Part shown: piece after piece, positions 56,460 through 64,000 of the stretch
Position numbering within the stretch: position 1 is the stretch's first letter
How the letters are laid out: each line of letters starts with the position of its first letter
DNA from: Candidatus Nitrotoga sp. CP45
GTDB lineage: Bacteria > Pseudomonadota > Gammaproteobacteria > Burkholderiales > Gallionellaceae
Direction: 5' to 3'
DNA: 64,000 nt
Assembly (NCBI GenBank): GCA_945874105.1
Contig: CAMCFJ010000009.1
Coordinates: 1 to 64,000, forward strand
Translations under genes and position numbers: made by a program
The notes under the pieces: model-generated
Told to the model about the DNA's origin: nothing
Database searches by the model: none
The model's input: only the letters and a program-made list of their open reading frames with translations

Positions 56460-57239
56460 ATGAGCATTTTGGTCTGGATTATTACCACCTGCATTGTAGG
56501 TGGCACGTTGAGCGTAGTTTGCGCAGCAATATTTGCGCTCAATAACCGTACACAGCATTACCTTGGTGGCATGGTGAGCTATGCAATTGGTGCGTTGCTT
56601 GGAGCAGTATTTCTCAATATTTTGCCCGAGGCAATAAAACTAACCCCTAATGTAGCTATTTTGAGCGGTACGGTGTTGTTTGGCATCCTGCTGTTTTTCA
56701 TTCTGGAAAAACTGGTGTTGTGGAGGCATTGCCACCATGAGCATTGCGAAGCACATTTAGCAATGGATGCAGAGCATGGGAACGACCATGGTCGCAGTGG
56801 CATGATGATTATCATCGGTGACACTTTCCATAACTTTGTGGATGGCATCATCATAGCAGCGGCTTTTCTGACTGACGTGCATCTGGGCCTCGTCACGGCT
56901 TTGGCCATCATCGCACACGAGATTCCGCAGGAAGTGGGCGATTTCGCGATCCTGCTGCATTCTGGTTATAGCAAACTGCGTGCCTTTCAATTGAATTTAA
57001 TATCCAGCTTCGCCTCTGTAGCGGGCGGCATACTTGGATACTTTACCTTGCAGACCATGCAGTCATGGATACCATCGTTGCTGGCGCTGGCAGCTGCGAG
57101 CATGATTTATGTTGCGGTGGCAGATCTGATACCCGGCTTGCACAAGCGCGCGCAGTTACGCGATACCGTGCAGCAAGTGGTGCTGATTGTATCGGGCGTA
57201 GGAACAGTGTGGTTGATGAGCGTGTTAATGGTGGAGTAA
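56460..57239 (+). CDS. ZIP-family metal transporter
   Basis: The 259-aa inner-membrane protein has about eight helices and the ZIP signature in helices 4-5: GDTFHNFVDGIIIAAAF and AIIAHEIPQEVGDFAILL, whose histidines and glutamates form the metal path. A histidine-rich loop (WRHCHHEHCEAHLAMDAEHG) lies between helices 3 and 4. ZIP proteins import zinc, iron or manganese. Single gene between the radical SAM gene and rimO. Confidence 0.9.
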   Translation: MSILVWIITTCIVGGTLSVVCAAIFALNNRTQHYLGGMVSYAIGALLGAVFLNILPEAIKLTPNVAILSGTVLFGILLFFILEKLVLWRHCHHEHCEAHLAMDAEHGNDHGRSGMMIIIGDTFHNFVDGIIIAAAFLTDVHLGLVTALAIIAHEIPQEVGDFAILLHSGYSKLRAFQLNLISSFASVAGGILGYFTLQTMQSWIPSLLALAAASMIYVAVADLIPGLHKRAQLRDTVQQVVLIVSGVGTVWLMSVLMVE

Positions 57240-57353
57240 AAAACGTTTCCTCCTGCACTATCCTATACCGCTCTTTGAGCAACTATTGAGGGCGCAGCAA
57301 AGATAAAGATGGCTGCAAAAAAATATGTTCAATCCAATATACAAAGTTAAAAC

Positions 57354-58676
57354 ATGAGCAAACAGAACACAGCGCCACGCGTCGGCTTCGTATCTCTCGG
57401 TTGTCCTAAGGCGACGGTGGATTCCGAGCATATCCTTACGCGCTTGCGCGCTGAGGGTTACATTATTTCTCCCAACTATGCGGATTCCGATCTGGTGGTA
57501 GTCAACACGTGCGGTTTCATCGACAGTGCGGTGGCAGAATCGCTTGAATCAATCGGCGAGGCACTGGCCGAGAATGGAAAAGTTATTGTTACCGGCTGCC
57601 TGGGTGCCAAGGGCAATGTGGTGAAAGAAGCGCATCCAAAAGTATTGGCAGTCACTGGTCCGCATGCGACAGATGAGGTGATGGAAGCCATACATGCCCA
57701 TTTACCCAAGCTGCATGATCCATACAGCGATCTGGTCCCGCCGCAAGGCATACGGCTGACACCCAGGCATTATGCTTATGTGAAAATTTCCGAGGGCTGT
57801 AACCATCGCTGCACCTTTTGCATCATCCCCAGCATGCGCGGCGACTTGGTGAGCCGTCCGGTGGGTGACGTTATGCAGGAAGCGCAGAATCTGGTGAACG
57901 CGGGCGTTAAAGAATTGCTGGTGATCTCGCAAGACACCAGCGCCTATGGCGTGGACATAAAATACCGCACGGGTTTCTGGGGCGGTCGACCGATCAAGAC
58001 GCGTATGACCGAGCTAGTGCAGGCGATGGGGGAGTTGGGCGTATGGGTGCGATTACATTACGTTTACCCTTATCCACATGTAGATGAAGTCATCCCGCTA
58101 ATGGCGCAGGGAAAAATTCTGCCTTATCTGGATATTCCTTTTCAGCACGCCAATGCGCGCATTCTTAAACTAATGAAACGTCCCGCCAGCAGTGAGAACG
58201 TGCTTACGCGCATTCAGCAATGGCGAAAAATTTGTCCGGATATCACTTTACGCAGCACGTTTATCGTCGGATTCCCCGGCGAAACAGAAGAAGAATTTGA
58301 AGAGCTGCTCGATTTTCTCGAAATGGCTCAACTGGATCGCGTTGGCGCATTTATGTATTCGCCGGTGGAAGGTGCTGTAGCCAATAATTTACCGGATCAC
58401 ATCCCGCTTGAAGTCCAGCAAGAACGTTTGGGACGTTTGATGCAATTGCAGGAAGAGATCAGTGGCGAACGCCTCGCATGTAAGATAGGCAAGACCATGC
58501 AGGTGTTGGTGGATGAAGTGGACGAGGAGGGCGCAATTGCACGTAGTTCAGCTGATGCACCAGAAATCGATGGTCTGGTTTACATCGGCAACGGCCAGAC
58601 ATTAAATGTAGGTGATTTTGTGAGTGTCCGAATAATTGATTCTGATGAACACGATTTGTGGGCGGAAACGGTTTAA
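57354..58676 (+). CDS. rimO: Ribosomal protein S12 methylthiotransferase
   Basis: The 440-aa enzyme methylthiolates an aspartate of ribosomal protein S12. An N-terminal UPF0004 domain ([37 protein letters not shown] supplying three cysteines) is followed by the radical SAM cluster [15 protein letters not shown] (about residues 144-158) and a C-terminal TRAM domain. The LGCPKA-VDSE start is specific for RimO rather than MiaB. Single gene. Confidence 0.95.
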   Translation: MSKQNTAPRVGFVSLGCPKATVDSEHILTRLRAEGYIISPNYADSDLVVVNTCGFIDSAVAESLESIGEALAENGKVIVTGCLGAKGNVVKEAHPKVLAVTGPHATDEVMEAIHAHLPKLHDPYSDLVPPQGIRLTPRHYAYVKISEGCNHRCTFCIIPSMRGDLVSRPVGDVMQEAQNLVNAGVKELLVISQDTSAYGVDIKYRTGFWGGRPIKTRMTELVQAMGELGVWVRLHYVYPYPHVDEVIPLMAQGKILPYLDIPFQHANARILKLMKRPASSENVLTRIQQWRKICPDITLRSTFIVGFPGETEEEFEELLDFLEMAQLDRVGAFMYSPVEGAVANNLPDHIPLEVQQERLGRLMQLQEEISGERLACKIGKTMQVLVDEVDEEGAIARSSADAPEIDGLVYIGNGQTLNVGDFVSVRIIDSDEHDLWAETV

Positions 58677-58870
58677 CCAGTCAGCTACGCTTACAGCGAG
58701 TAAAAAAATGTTCGGGTTTGAATAACTGGAGTCCCGTTTTGTATCAGCGGATTAAAGTTCGAAGTGCAACAACCTGTGGTTGCTTGGTGTAACGTAATTC
58801 CGAAAGTCGAATTCTCAGATTTCCTGGACCACCGCAGTTTACAATCCGCTGTTTGCGGCGTGGCGCTTTA

Positions 58871-60058
58871 TTACACTAGCAAGTTAAGAATTCTATTCCT
58901 TGATTTTTGATAGGCGTATTTAAGTTTTATCCAGTATTTTCCAGGTATCAATGGCTTAAATTCTTTAATCACCTTTGTTTTAATTTTTCTGATAATGAGA
59001 TACAAAACAATTGCATGATGATCTTTATTTGGAATGTACTTCCAAACGCAATAACGATTGATTACGAGCTCCCATAATTTAATTCTTGAAAAATATGGCA
59101 AGAGAATTTCATCAGGATATGCGTGATTAATCGGATAAGGATGCTGTAATGTATGGCCATTCGAAAAAAACTTTCTAATTTGAACGGCTGGGTCATCCCC
59201 GAAGAATTTTGAGAAATCTACCCAAGCGGTTGGCCTCATATCTGCTTCCAAAAAATATATTTTTTGATCGTGATCCGATTGGATACAACCAACATTTACA
59301 AAGCCATTTGCGCCAAGCGCCTTTCCTAACAAGTCTAACTCATCAAAAATCTCTTTTTGTAGATGTCCTATTTGTACATACGTTCTTAGTGCAGATGCGC
59401 CAAATTTACCATTGATTCTTTCTATCCTCGAATAGCTAAAGTGTATCAACTTGGCATTCTGATAAAAGCCACTTAAATCCAACCCAATACCTTGAATTTT
59501 TTTCTGTAACAGCACAGGATATGTCTGCAATTTATTCAATAAAACTTCAACATCGCCATTGCTCGAGCATTCAAATACGCCGAAACCGCCACCCGAGGAA
59601 TCAACCTTGACGAAAACTGGATATCCTAAAGATTCAGCGGATGGTTTTAATTCTGATTTATCGTTTGCAATGCGAAATTCAGGCGTGTTAATTCCGAACC
59701 CTTGAAATACCTTTGAAAGCCCAATTTTGGAATAAATGTGATCAAGATTTTTTATTGTCTGAATGGGTAGCAACTCTGATTTTTCTTCAGCTGACAAATC
59801 CGAATTCAAGATTTTTTGTAATGTGTTGTCGTCTCCAATAACAATTAACGAGTAATTATTTTTGAGATTTTCAGAAGCAACTCTAGCGATGTCATCAGAA
59901 TTAGCTACAAATTCAAAACTTCTTATAGCTGGATGTTTTTTAAAAATATAGCTATTCGTTATGACGTCCACAGCAAAACCTGCCCTACTCAATAAAGTTG
60001 GCACCGCCATCATTAATTCAACATTTTCGCCCACTAGCAAGGCTTGCAAATTTTGCAT
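58871..60058 (-). CDS. ATP-grasp domain protein, 395 aa
   Basis: The protein has an N-terminal Rossmann-like segment (LQALLVGENVELMMAVPTLL) and an ATP-grasp core: GYPVFVKVDSSGGGFGVF (about 170-187), YPVLLQKKIQGIGLDLSGFY, and the metal-binding KIYFLEADMRPTAWVDF. ATP-grasp ligases join a carboxylate to an amine or thiol. The C-terminal 60 residues are basic and helical. The gene is markedly AT-rich against its neighbours and stands alone on the minus strand, suggesting transfer. Substrate unknown. Confidence 0.7.
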   Translation of the reverse strand: MQNLQALLVGENVELMMAVPTLLSRAGFAVDVITNSYIFKKHPAIRSFEFVANSDDIARVASENLKNNYSLIVIGDDNTLQKILNSDLSAEEKSELLPIQTIKNLDHIYSKIGLSKVFQGFGINTPEFRIANDKSELKPSAESLGYPVFVKVDSSGGGFGVFECSSNGDVEVLLNKLQTYPVLLQKKIQGIGLDLSGFYQNAKLIHFSYSRIERINGKFGASALRTYVQIGHLQKEIFDELDLLGKALGANGFVNVGCIQSDHDQKIYFLEADMRPTAWVDFSKFFGDDPAVQIRKFFSNGHTLQHPYPINHAYPDEILLPYFSRIKLWELVINRYCVWKYIPNKDHHAIVLYLIIRKIKTKVIKEFKPLIPGKYWIKLKYAYQKSRNRILNLLV

Positions 60059-60231
60059 TTTTTTTGTTTTTGATTTCTAAAAATGTAAAGGTAAACTATA
60101 CATCACCTCAGAGAATGCAAGTTTTTAATGTACGGAAAGCTGTGTAACTAATGTGTATTCGCGGTCCACCAGACTCAGAATGCTCTGAAATTGATTATAC
60201 GGTTGCTGGGATGCAAAGGATATTTGATAGC

Positions 60232-60369
60232 GATCTACTCCATGATCATAGGTATGCTGTAAACCGGTTATCAAAGGGATGTGGAATTGAGGCGCGTGGC
60301 TTTGGAAGCTTTACTCTGAATGACAATCCGCCACTGCAGGTAATCGGTACTAACAAGTGGGGAAGCTAA
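60232..60369 (+). pseudogene. Remnant of an IHF-beta/HU-like gene
   Basis: In one frame the segment reads VNRLSKGCGIEARGFGSFTL then NDNPP, matching the central arm of IHF beta (family GxRIEIRGFGSFxLxxRPPR). The N-terminal helices and the C-terminal DNA-binding part are absent, and the frame ends in unrelated residues at 60369. A short decayed fragment; no start signals. Confidence 0.4.
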
Positions 60370-60450
60370 AATGTCGTCAGACGCAGCCGACCTTGATTCA
60401 TCGTACAAGCGTTCTCTGACTCATTGGGTATCCGTTGTTATATATTAATC

Positions 60451-60481
60451 AAACCCGGCGGCCTGACAGGTTGCCGGGTTT
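60451..60481. terminator. Strong hairpin in the gap upstream of the ppiC-like gene's 3' end
   Basis: AAACCCGGC and GCCGGGTTT flank an inner stem (GGCCT-GAC-AGGTT with two G-T pairs), a nearly continuous 14-bp stem. No long T tract follows on either strand, so it may be a structural repeat rather than a terminator. Confidence 0.4.
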
Positions 60482-60570
60482 GTGGAAGGCTATCACCTCC
60501 CAGTCAATCGACTGACCACCACGTCAGCCAAGTTGCGCCCGCACGCAACGCGCCATGCTTACGCACCAAT

Positions 60571-60596
60571 AAAAAAGGCGACCATTGGTCGCCTTT
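60571..60596 (-). terminator. Rho-independent terminator of the ppiC-like gene
   Basis: Read on the minus strand, AAAGGCGACC-AAT-GGTCGCCTTT is followed by TTT, 21 bp past the stop codon. It closes the minus-strand gene block that starts with msrB/yciB. Confidence 0.75.
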
Positions 60597-60616
60597 GTAT
60601 TTTCACTTAAATCAGT

Positions 60617-61402
60617 TTATTCAATCTTTGCTTTGGCGCGCATGTCAACGATTGCCTTCTGTATGGTTTGCTGTTGCAGGCGTTGCATTATGTTCGCTTT
60701 CACGTCCCGGTAAGAAGGGAACTTGAAATCACGCACATCGTCTTGCTTAATCAGATGCCAGCCAGCATCAGATTTCACCGGTGCACTCACACCACCTTTT
60801 TTCAGATTTACCAGCGCGTCAGCAAACGTCTGCATGAAATTGCCTGGCAGAGCCCAACCCAGAGAACCACCCTTGTCGCGCGAACCCTGGTCCAAAGAGT
60901 GTTTTTTTGCCATATCTTCAAACTTGGCTCCCTTTTTTAGTTGAGCAGCAATAGATTTCGCTTCACTTTCATCTTTTACCAAAATGTGACGCGCATTGTA
61001 TTCCTTGCTGCCAGTGGTTTGTTTGACGTTTTCATATTCCTGCTTGATTGCATCTTCGCTAATGGGATGGTTTTTAAGATGATCCTGTAAAAATGCATTT
61101 ACCAGCACGGTCTGTTTGGCTAGCTCAAATTGGCTAATGGTTTCAGGTAGTTTATCGACCCCCTGCTTTATCGCTTCTTGCGCCATTATTTCACGGTTGA
61201 TTAGTTCATCTTTAATGGCAAGACGCATCTCCGGGGAATCCATTTTCCCTTGCGAAGCGGCAGCCTTGACGTGCATGTTCACGCGTGCTTGCGGGATGAC
61301 GACGCCATTCACTACTGCGGCGGGTTTTTCTTGCGCATAAACCTGATTAATTGCAAATGCAGAAAATAGAGCGATAGTGGCAAGTTTTGAATATTTCAGC
61401 AT
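60617..61402 (-). CDS. Periplasmic peptidyl-prolyl cis-trans isomerase (parvulin/PpiC type)
   Basis: The 261-aa protein has a signal peptide (LATIALFSAFAINQVYA, cleavage before QEKP), a helical SurA-like N-terminal region (VVNGVVIPQARVNMHVKAAA), and a rotamase domain (EYNARHILVKDESEAKSIAA, SLDQGSRDKGGSLGWALPGN, VKSDAGWHLIKQDDVR; about 135-235). Such proteins assist folding of exported proteins. It follows bolA by 35 bp on the same strand; the order yciB-yciI-bolA-PPIase is common in betaproteobacteria. Confidence 0.9.
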   Translation of the reverse strand: MLKYSKLATIALFSAFAINQVYAQEKPAAVVNGVVIPQARVNMHVKAAASQGKMDSPEMRLAIKDELINREIMAQEAIKQGVDKLPETISQFELAKQTVLVNAFLQDHLKNHPISEDAIKQEYENVKQTTGSKEYNARHILVKDESEAKSIAAQLKKGAKFEDMAKKHSLDQGSRDKGGSLGWALPGNFMQTFADALVNLKKGGVSAPVKSDAGWHLIKQDDVRDFKFPSYRDVKANIMQRLQQQTIQKAIVDMRAKAKIE

Positions 61403-61437
61403 TGTTCAGTCCTCGTTGGAAGTTTAAATAAAAGAAA

Positions 61438-61728
61438 TTATAGTTCTTCTGGTGTATAGGCAGCAATGGCCAGTGCATGAATATCGTGCTTCATCATGTC
61501 TCCCAGCGCGGAATATATCATACGGTGCCGTGTCAGAGTAGGCTTGCTAGCAAACTGTGAGGACACAATCAGGAGCCGATAATGTCCGCCACCACCCCGT
61601 GCGCCAACGTGTCCTGCATGCTTATGGCTATCATCGGCAATCTCAATTTTTGTGGGTTGGAGCGCCGCAAGAAGGGCATTCATCTGATCTATGCGGTTGT
61701 TTGCGTGATTGGCTGCGGGATGGTTCAT
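61438..61728 (-). CDS. bolA: BolA family protein
   Basis: A 96-aa member with the family core [20 protein letters not shown] and [20 protein letters not shown]. BolA proteins form complexes with monothiol glutaredoxins and take part in iron-sulfur trafficking. The conserved histidine is in DIHAL. It overlaps yciI by 4 bp. Confidence 0.9.
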   Translation of the reverse strand: MNHPAANHANNRIDQMNALLAALQPTKIEIADDSHKHAGHVGARGGGGHYRLLIVSSQFASKPTLTRHRMIYSALGDMMKHDIHALAIAAYTPEEL

Positions 61729-62027
61729 GTTGGAAATACTTTCTTAAACGGTTTGACCAGAATTTGCGCATATATCCCGGCAGCCATATAGGGGTCAGCC
61801 TGTGCCCATACTTCCGCGTCCGTCAACGTAGCGAATTCAGCTACGATCAAGCTGCCGGAAAATCCCGCAGCACCGGGGTCAACAGCATCCACAGTGGGGA
61901 AAGGGCCAGCCAGAATTAAACGCCCTTCGTTTTGCAATATCTGTAGCCGTGCCATATGAGCGGGTCGTGTCGCCAGACGTTTTGTCAGGCTGTCAGGTAC
62001 GTCATGGCCGATAATGGCGTACAGCAT
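61725..62027 (-). CDS. yciI: YciI-like protein
   Basis: A 100-aa protein of the ferredoxin-like YciI family: [40 protein letters not shown], and [20 protein letters not shown]. The conserved histidine in RPAHMARL and an aspartate in ADPY form the proposed active site; the reaction is unknown in most members. It starts right after yciB (1 bp) and overlaps bolA. Confidence 0.88.
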   Translation of the reverse strand: MLYAIIGHDVPDSLTKRLATRPAHMARLQILQNEGRLILAGPFPTVDAVDPGAAGFSGSLIVAEFATLTDAEVWAQADPYMAAGIYAQILVKPFKKVFPT

Positions 62028-62573
62028 TTAGTTACTTTCCTTCTCTTCTTCAGGCATGTATTTTGACAGCACCATTGCTTGTAGCAGCACGAATACTAGC
62101 ATCATTCCGGTGGCACCGAAGAGTTTGAAATTAACCCATGCATCTGTAGAAAAATTAAATGCAACATATAAATTTACAATGCCGAGCAGGACAAAAAACA
62201 GACTCCAGCCCAGGTTGACTTGGTTCCATACCTTAGTCGGAAGCGTAAGTTTTTCCTTCAGTAAAGTACGCATCAGGTTCTTTTTTAAAAACAGATTAGA
62301 ACCCAACAATATGGTGGCGAAAACCCAATACAGAATAGTGGGTTTAAATTTGATGAAGGTCTCATCGTGAAGAATGAGTGTCGCGCCACCGAATACGCCA
62401 ATGATGGCAAAGCTTACCCATAGCATGGTGTCTACCTTGCCGTGCCGCCATTTAACCCATCCAATTTGGGCAATAGTGGCGGCAATTGCAGTGCCCGTGG
62501 CAACATAAACGTTGAATATCTTGAAAGCGACAAAGAACAGGATAACGGGGAATAGGTCAAATAGTAGTTTCAT
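62028..62573 (-). CDS. yciB: Inner membrane septation protein A (YciB/IspZ)
   Basis: The 181-aa membrane protein has five predicted helices and the family start MKLLFDLFPVILFFVAFKIF, with LHDETFIKFKPTILYWVFA and NLGWSLFFVLLGIVNLYVAF. It contributes to cell-envelope organisation and normal septation. First of the tight yciB-yciI-bolA run. Confidence 0.92.
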   Translation of the reverse strand: MKLLFDLFPVILFFVAFKIFNVYVATGTAIAATIAQIGWVKWRHGKVDTMLWVSFAIIGVFGGATLILHDETFIKFKPTILYWVFATILLGSNLFLKKNLMRTLLKEKLTLPTKVWNQVNLGWSLFFVLLGIVNLYVAFNFSTDAWVNFKLFGATGMMLVFVLLQAMVLSKYMPEEEKESN

Positions 62574-62597
62574 GGCGACAGGTTATGTTGGGGGAAT

Positions 62598-62993
62598 TTA
62601 TTCTCGGTCTAGCGTCAGAGCGGCGGAGTTGATGCAGTAGCGTAGTCCAGTCGGTTTCGGGCCATCTTCGAATACATGGCCAAGATGGGCGTCACAGCGG
62701 CTACACAGAACTTCCGCGCGCTCCATGCCATGCCTGTCATCTTTTTTCACGGCAATGCTGTCAGATAGGTGCGGCTGCCAGAAGCTGGGCCAGCCGCTGC
62801 CGGATTCGAATTTCACATTTGAATCGAACAGTGCGTTACCACAGCACACACAGCGATATAGTCCGCTGTCATGGCAATCCCAATAGGTACCAGTAAACGC
62901 GGGTTCAGTGCCGCACTGGCGGCATACTTTGTATTGTTCGGGGGTCAGTTCGTCGCGCCAGATGGCGTCAGGTTTTTGGATTTTTTCGCTCAT
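62598..62993 (-). CDS. msrB: Peptide-methionine (R)-S-oxide reductase
   Basis: The 131-aa enzyme repairs methionine-R-sulfoxide. Two zinc-binding pairs ([10 protein letters not shown] and [12 protein letters not shown]), [10 protein letters not shown], and the catalytic cysteine in [11 protein letters not shown] are present. In many homologues the position of the resolving cysteine varies; here CC in [10 protein letters not shown] provides candidates. It is 24 bp upstream of yciB on the same strand. Confidence 0.93.
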   Translation of the reverse strand: MSEKIQKPDAIWRDELTPEQYKVCRQCGTEPAFTGTYWDCHDSGLYRCVCCGNALFDSNVKFESGSGWPSFWQPHLSDSIAVKKDDRHGMERAEVLCSRCDAHLGHVFEDGPKPTGLRYCINSAALTLDRE

Positions 62994-63093
62994 TAGGCAA
63001 TCTTAAAAACAGGGGTAATCGGCAAATACTTGCCCAATTTGAGTGCAAGGGAAGCTGGAAGGGTTGAAATTGGGATAACGGAATGACGGTAAC

Positions 63094-64000
63094 TCACAGC
63101 ACCTCTCCGGCATGGTCGGCCAGACGTGAGCGTTCTCCTCTTTGCAAGGTGACATGCCCACTGTGTTGCCAGCCCTTGAAACGATCCACCACATAAGTCA
63201 GCCCGGAGCTGCCTTCGGTCAGGTAAGGTGTGTCAATCTGTGCGATATTGCCCATACAGACTACCTTGGTACCTGGGCCAGCGCGCGTGATCAGCGTTTT
63301 CATCTGCTTGGGCGTGAGGTTCTGGGCTTCATCAATGATCAGATATTTATTCAAAAAAGTGCGTCCACGCATGAAGTTAAGGGATTTGATCTTGATGCGC
63401 GAACGGATCAGGTCGCGCGTGGCGGCTCGCCCCCATTCTCCGCTTTCGTCGCTGGGCTTGTTGAGTACATCCAAATTGTCATCTAGCGCGCCCATCCAGG
63501 GCGACATTTTTTCTTCCTCGGTACCTGGTAAAAAACCAATGTCTTCACCAACCGGCACGGTAACGCGGGTCATGATGATTTCTGAGTACAACTTGTGTTC
63601 CAGCATTTGCACCAACCCAGCGGCGAGTGTCAGCAGAGTCTTGCCGGTACCAGCCTGGCCGAGCAGGGTGACAAAATCAATCTCCGGGTTCATCAGCAAA
63701 TTGAGCACAAAGCTCTGTTCGCGATTGCGTGCAGTAATTCCCCAAGTGGCATTTTTGCTGTGAGTATAGTCAGTCAAAGTGCGCAGCATGGCAGTGCTGT
63801 TATTCTGTTCTGTGACTACTGCATAGAAAGGTTGACTGCCGTTTTCTTGATAGACAAACTGATTTAGCAGCATGTCACGGCATAGCGGCCCCTGAATATT
63901 GTAAAAAGTGTGCTCACCTTGTGGCCCGGATTTCATGTCCTTGCCGTGTTTGTCCCAGAAATCCTCTGGTAACGCCAGTACGCCGGTGTAAAGCAGGTCG
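63094..64000 (-). CDS. PhoH-family ATPase (PIN-PhoH type), 5' end outside the window
   Basis: The C-terminal about 300 residues are visible. The PhoH ATPase domain has Walker A in LLGQAGTGKTLLTLAAGL, Walker B in YLIIDEAQNLTPKQMKTLI, and GTKVVCMGNIAQIDTPYL. The open frame continues past base 64000 (VLALPEDFWDKHGKDMKSG), so the ATG at 63936 is internal; the missing part should be a PIN-type nuclease domain. PhoH2-like proteins act as RNA helicase/RNases. Confidence 0.88.
   Translation of the reverse strand, partial: DLLYTGVLALPEDFWDKHGKDMKSGPQGEHTFYNIQGPLCRDMLLNQFVYQENGSQPFYAVVTEQNNSTAMLRTLTDYTHSKNATWGITARNREQSFVLNLLMNPEIDFVTLLGQAGTGKTLLTLAAGLVQMLEHKLYSEIIMTRVTVPVGEDIGFLPGTEEEKMSPWMGALDDNLDVLNKPSDESGEWGRAATRDLIRSRIKIKSLNFMRGRTFLNKYLIIDEAQNLTPKQMKTLITRAGPGTKVVCMGNIAQIDTPYLTEGSSGLTYVVDRFKGWQHSGHVTLQRGERSRLADHAGEVL

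Overview
The window looks like a chromosomal segment of a betaproteobacterium, most likely of the Nitrosomonadales/Gallionellaceae type (inference from protein content and gene order: rnr-rlmB, surE-pcm-nlpD, yciB-yciI-bolA-ppiC, fused cysG, single-chain purL, several metal transporters). No rRNA operon or CRISPR array is visible. Most of the window is housekeeping DNA, broken up by dispersed repeats, insertion-sequence ends and one tRNA-anchored integrated region.

Layout. 1-7.9 kb: an IS3-type end, an HD-GYP signalling protein, tex, chromate transporter chrA with a decayed chrB-like remnant, an AT-rich outer-membrane protein, and a second IS3-type end next to a broken membrane-protein gene. 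7.9-22.6 kb: a very large penicillin-binding protein, nudF, amt behind a recognisable sigma-54/NtrC promoter, a DNA glycosylase, cysG, tRNA-Leu, rnr-rlmB, rep helicase, and a two-gene unit with a 47-aa small protein. 22.6-23.3 kb: tRNA genes Leu(TAA), Gly(GCC), Cys(GCA), Pro(GGG).

23.2-34.4 kb is the accessory core. The 3' 45 bp of tRNA-Pro occur three times in direct orientation (23217, 32639, 34399). The first interval (9.4 kb) holds a tyrosine integrase, an HTH/excisionase-like gene overlapping it, a Rep_trans-type replication initiator with a 69-nt palindrome inside its 5' coding region, an unknown 300-aa gene, and an operon of a one-polypeptide type IIG-like restriction-modification enzyme plus an AlbA/Schlafen-type ATP-binding protein. 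The second interval (1.76 kb) has no integrase, one secreted protein and MITE-like palindromes. This fits an integrative replicating element next to a cis-mobilisable satellite.

34.4-41.4 kb is an accessory shoulder: a Fic protein with a tail-to-tail 56-aa ORF carrying the Fic-inhibitory motif, recQ, a ParDE-like toxin-antitoxin pair, a truncated gene, and a three-gene cluster of an asparagine-synthetase-like enzyme, an LpxL-like acyltransferase homologue and a zinc-ribbon protein. 41.9-64 kb is mostly core: ppsA, a spermidine-synthase-like gene, nnrD, purL, hslR, a Sel1-repeat protein, a VIT-family transporter, surE-pcm-nlpD (without rpoS directly after it), a radical SAM protein, a ZIP transporter, rimO, an AT-rich ATP-grasp gene, and a minus-strand block ppiC-like, bolA, yciI, yciB, msrB, phoH-like.

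Three families of dispersed non-coding repeats recur at 1.8/41.7 kb, 2.0/19.2/41.5 kb and 12.1/51.8 kb. All functions are assigned by reading translated sequence and motifs; no database search was run.
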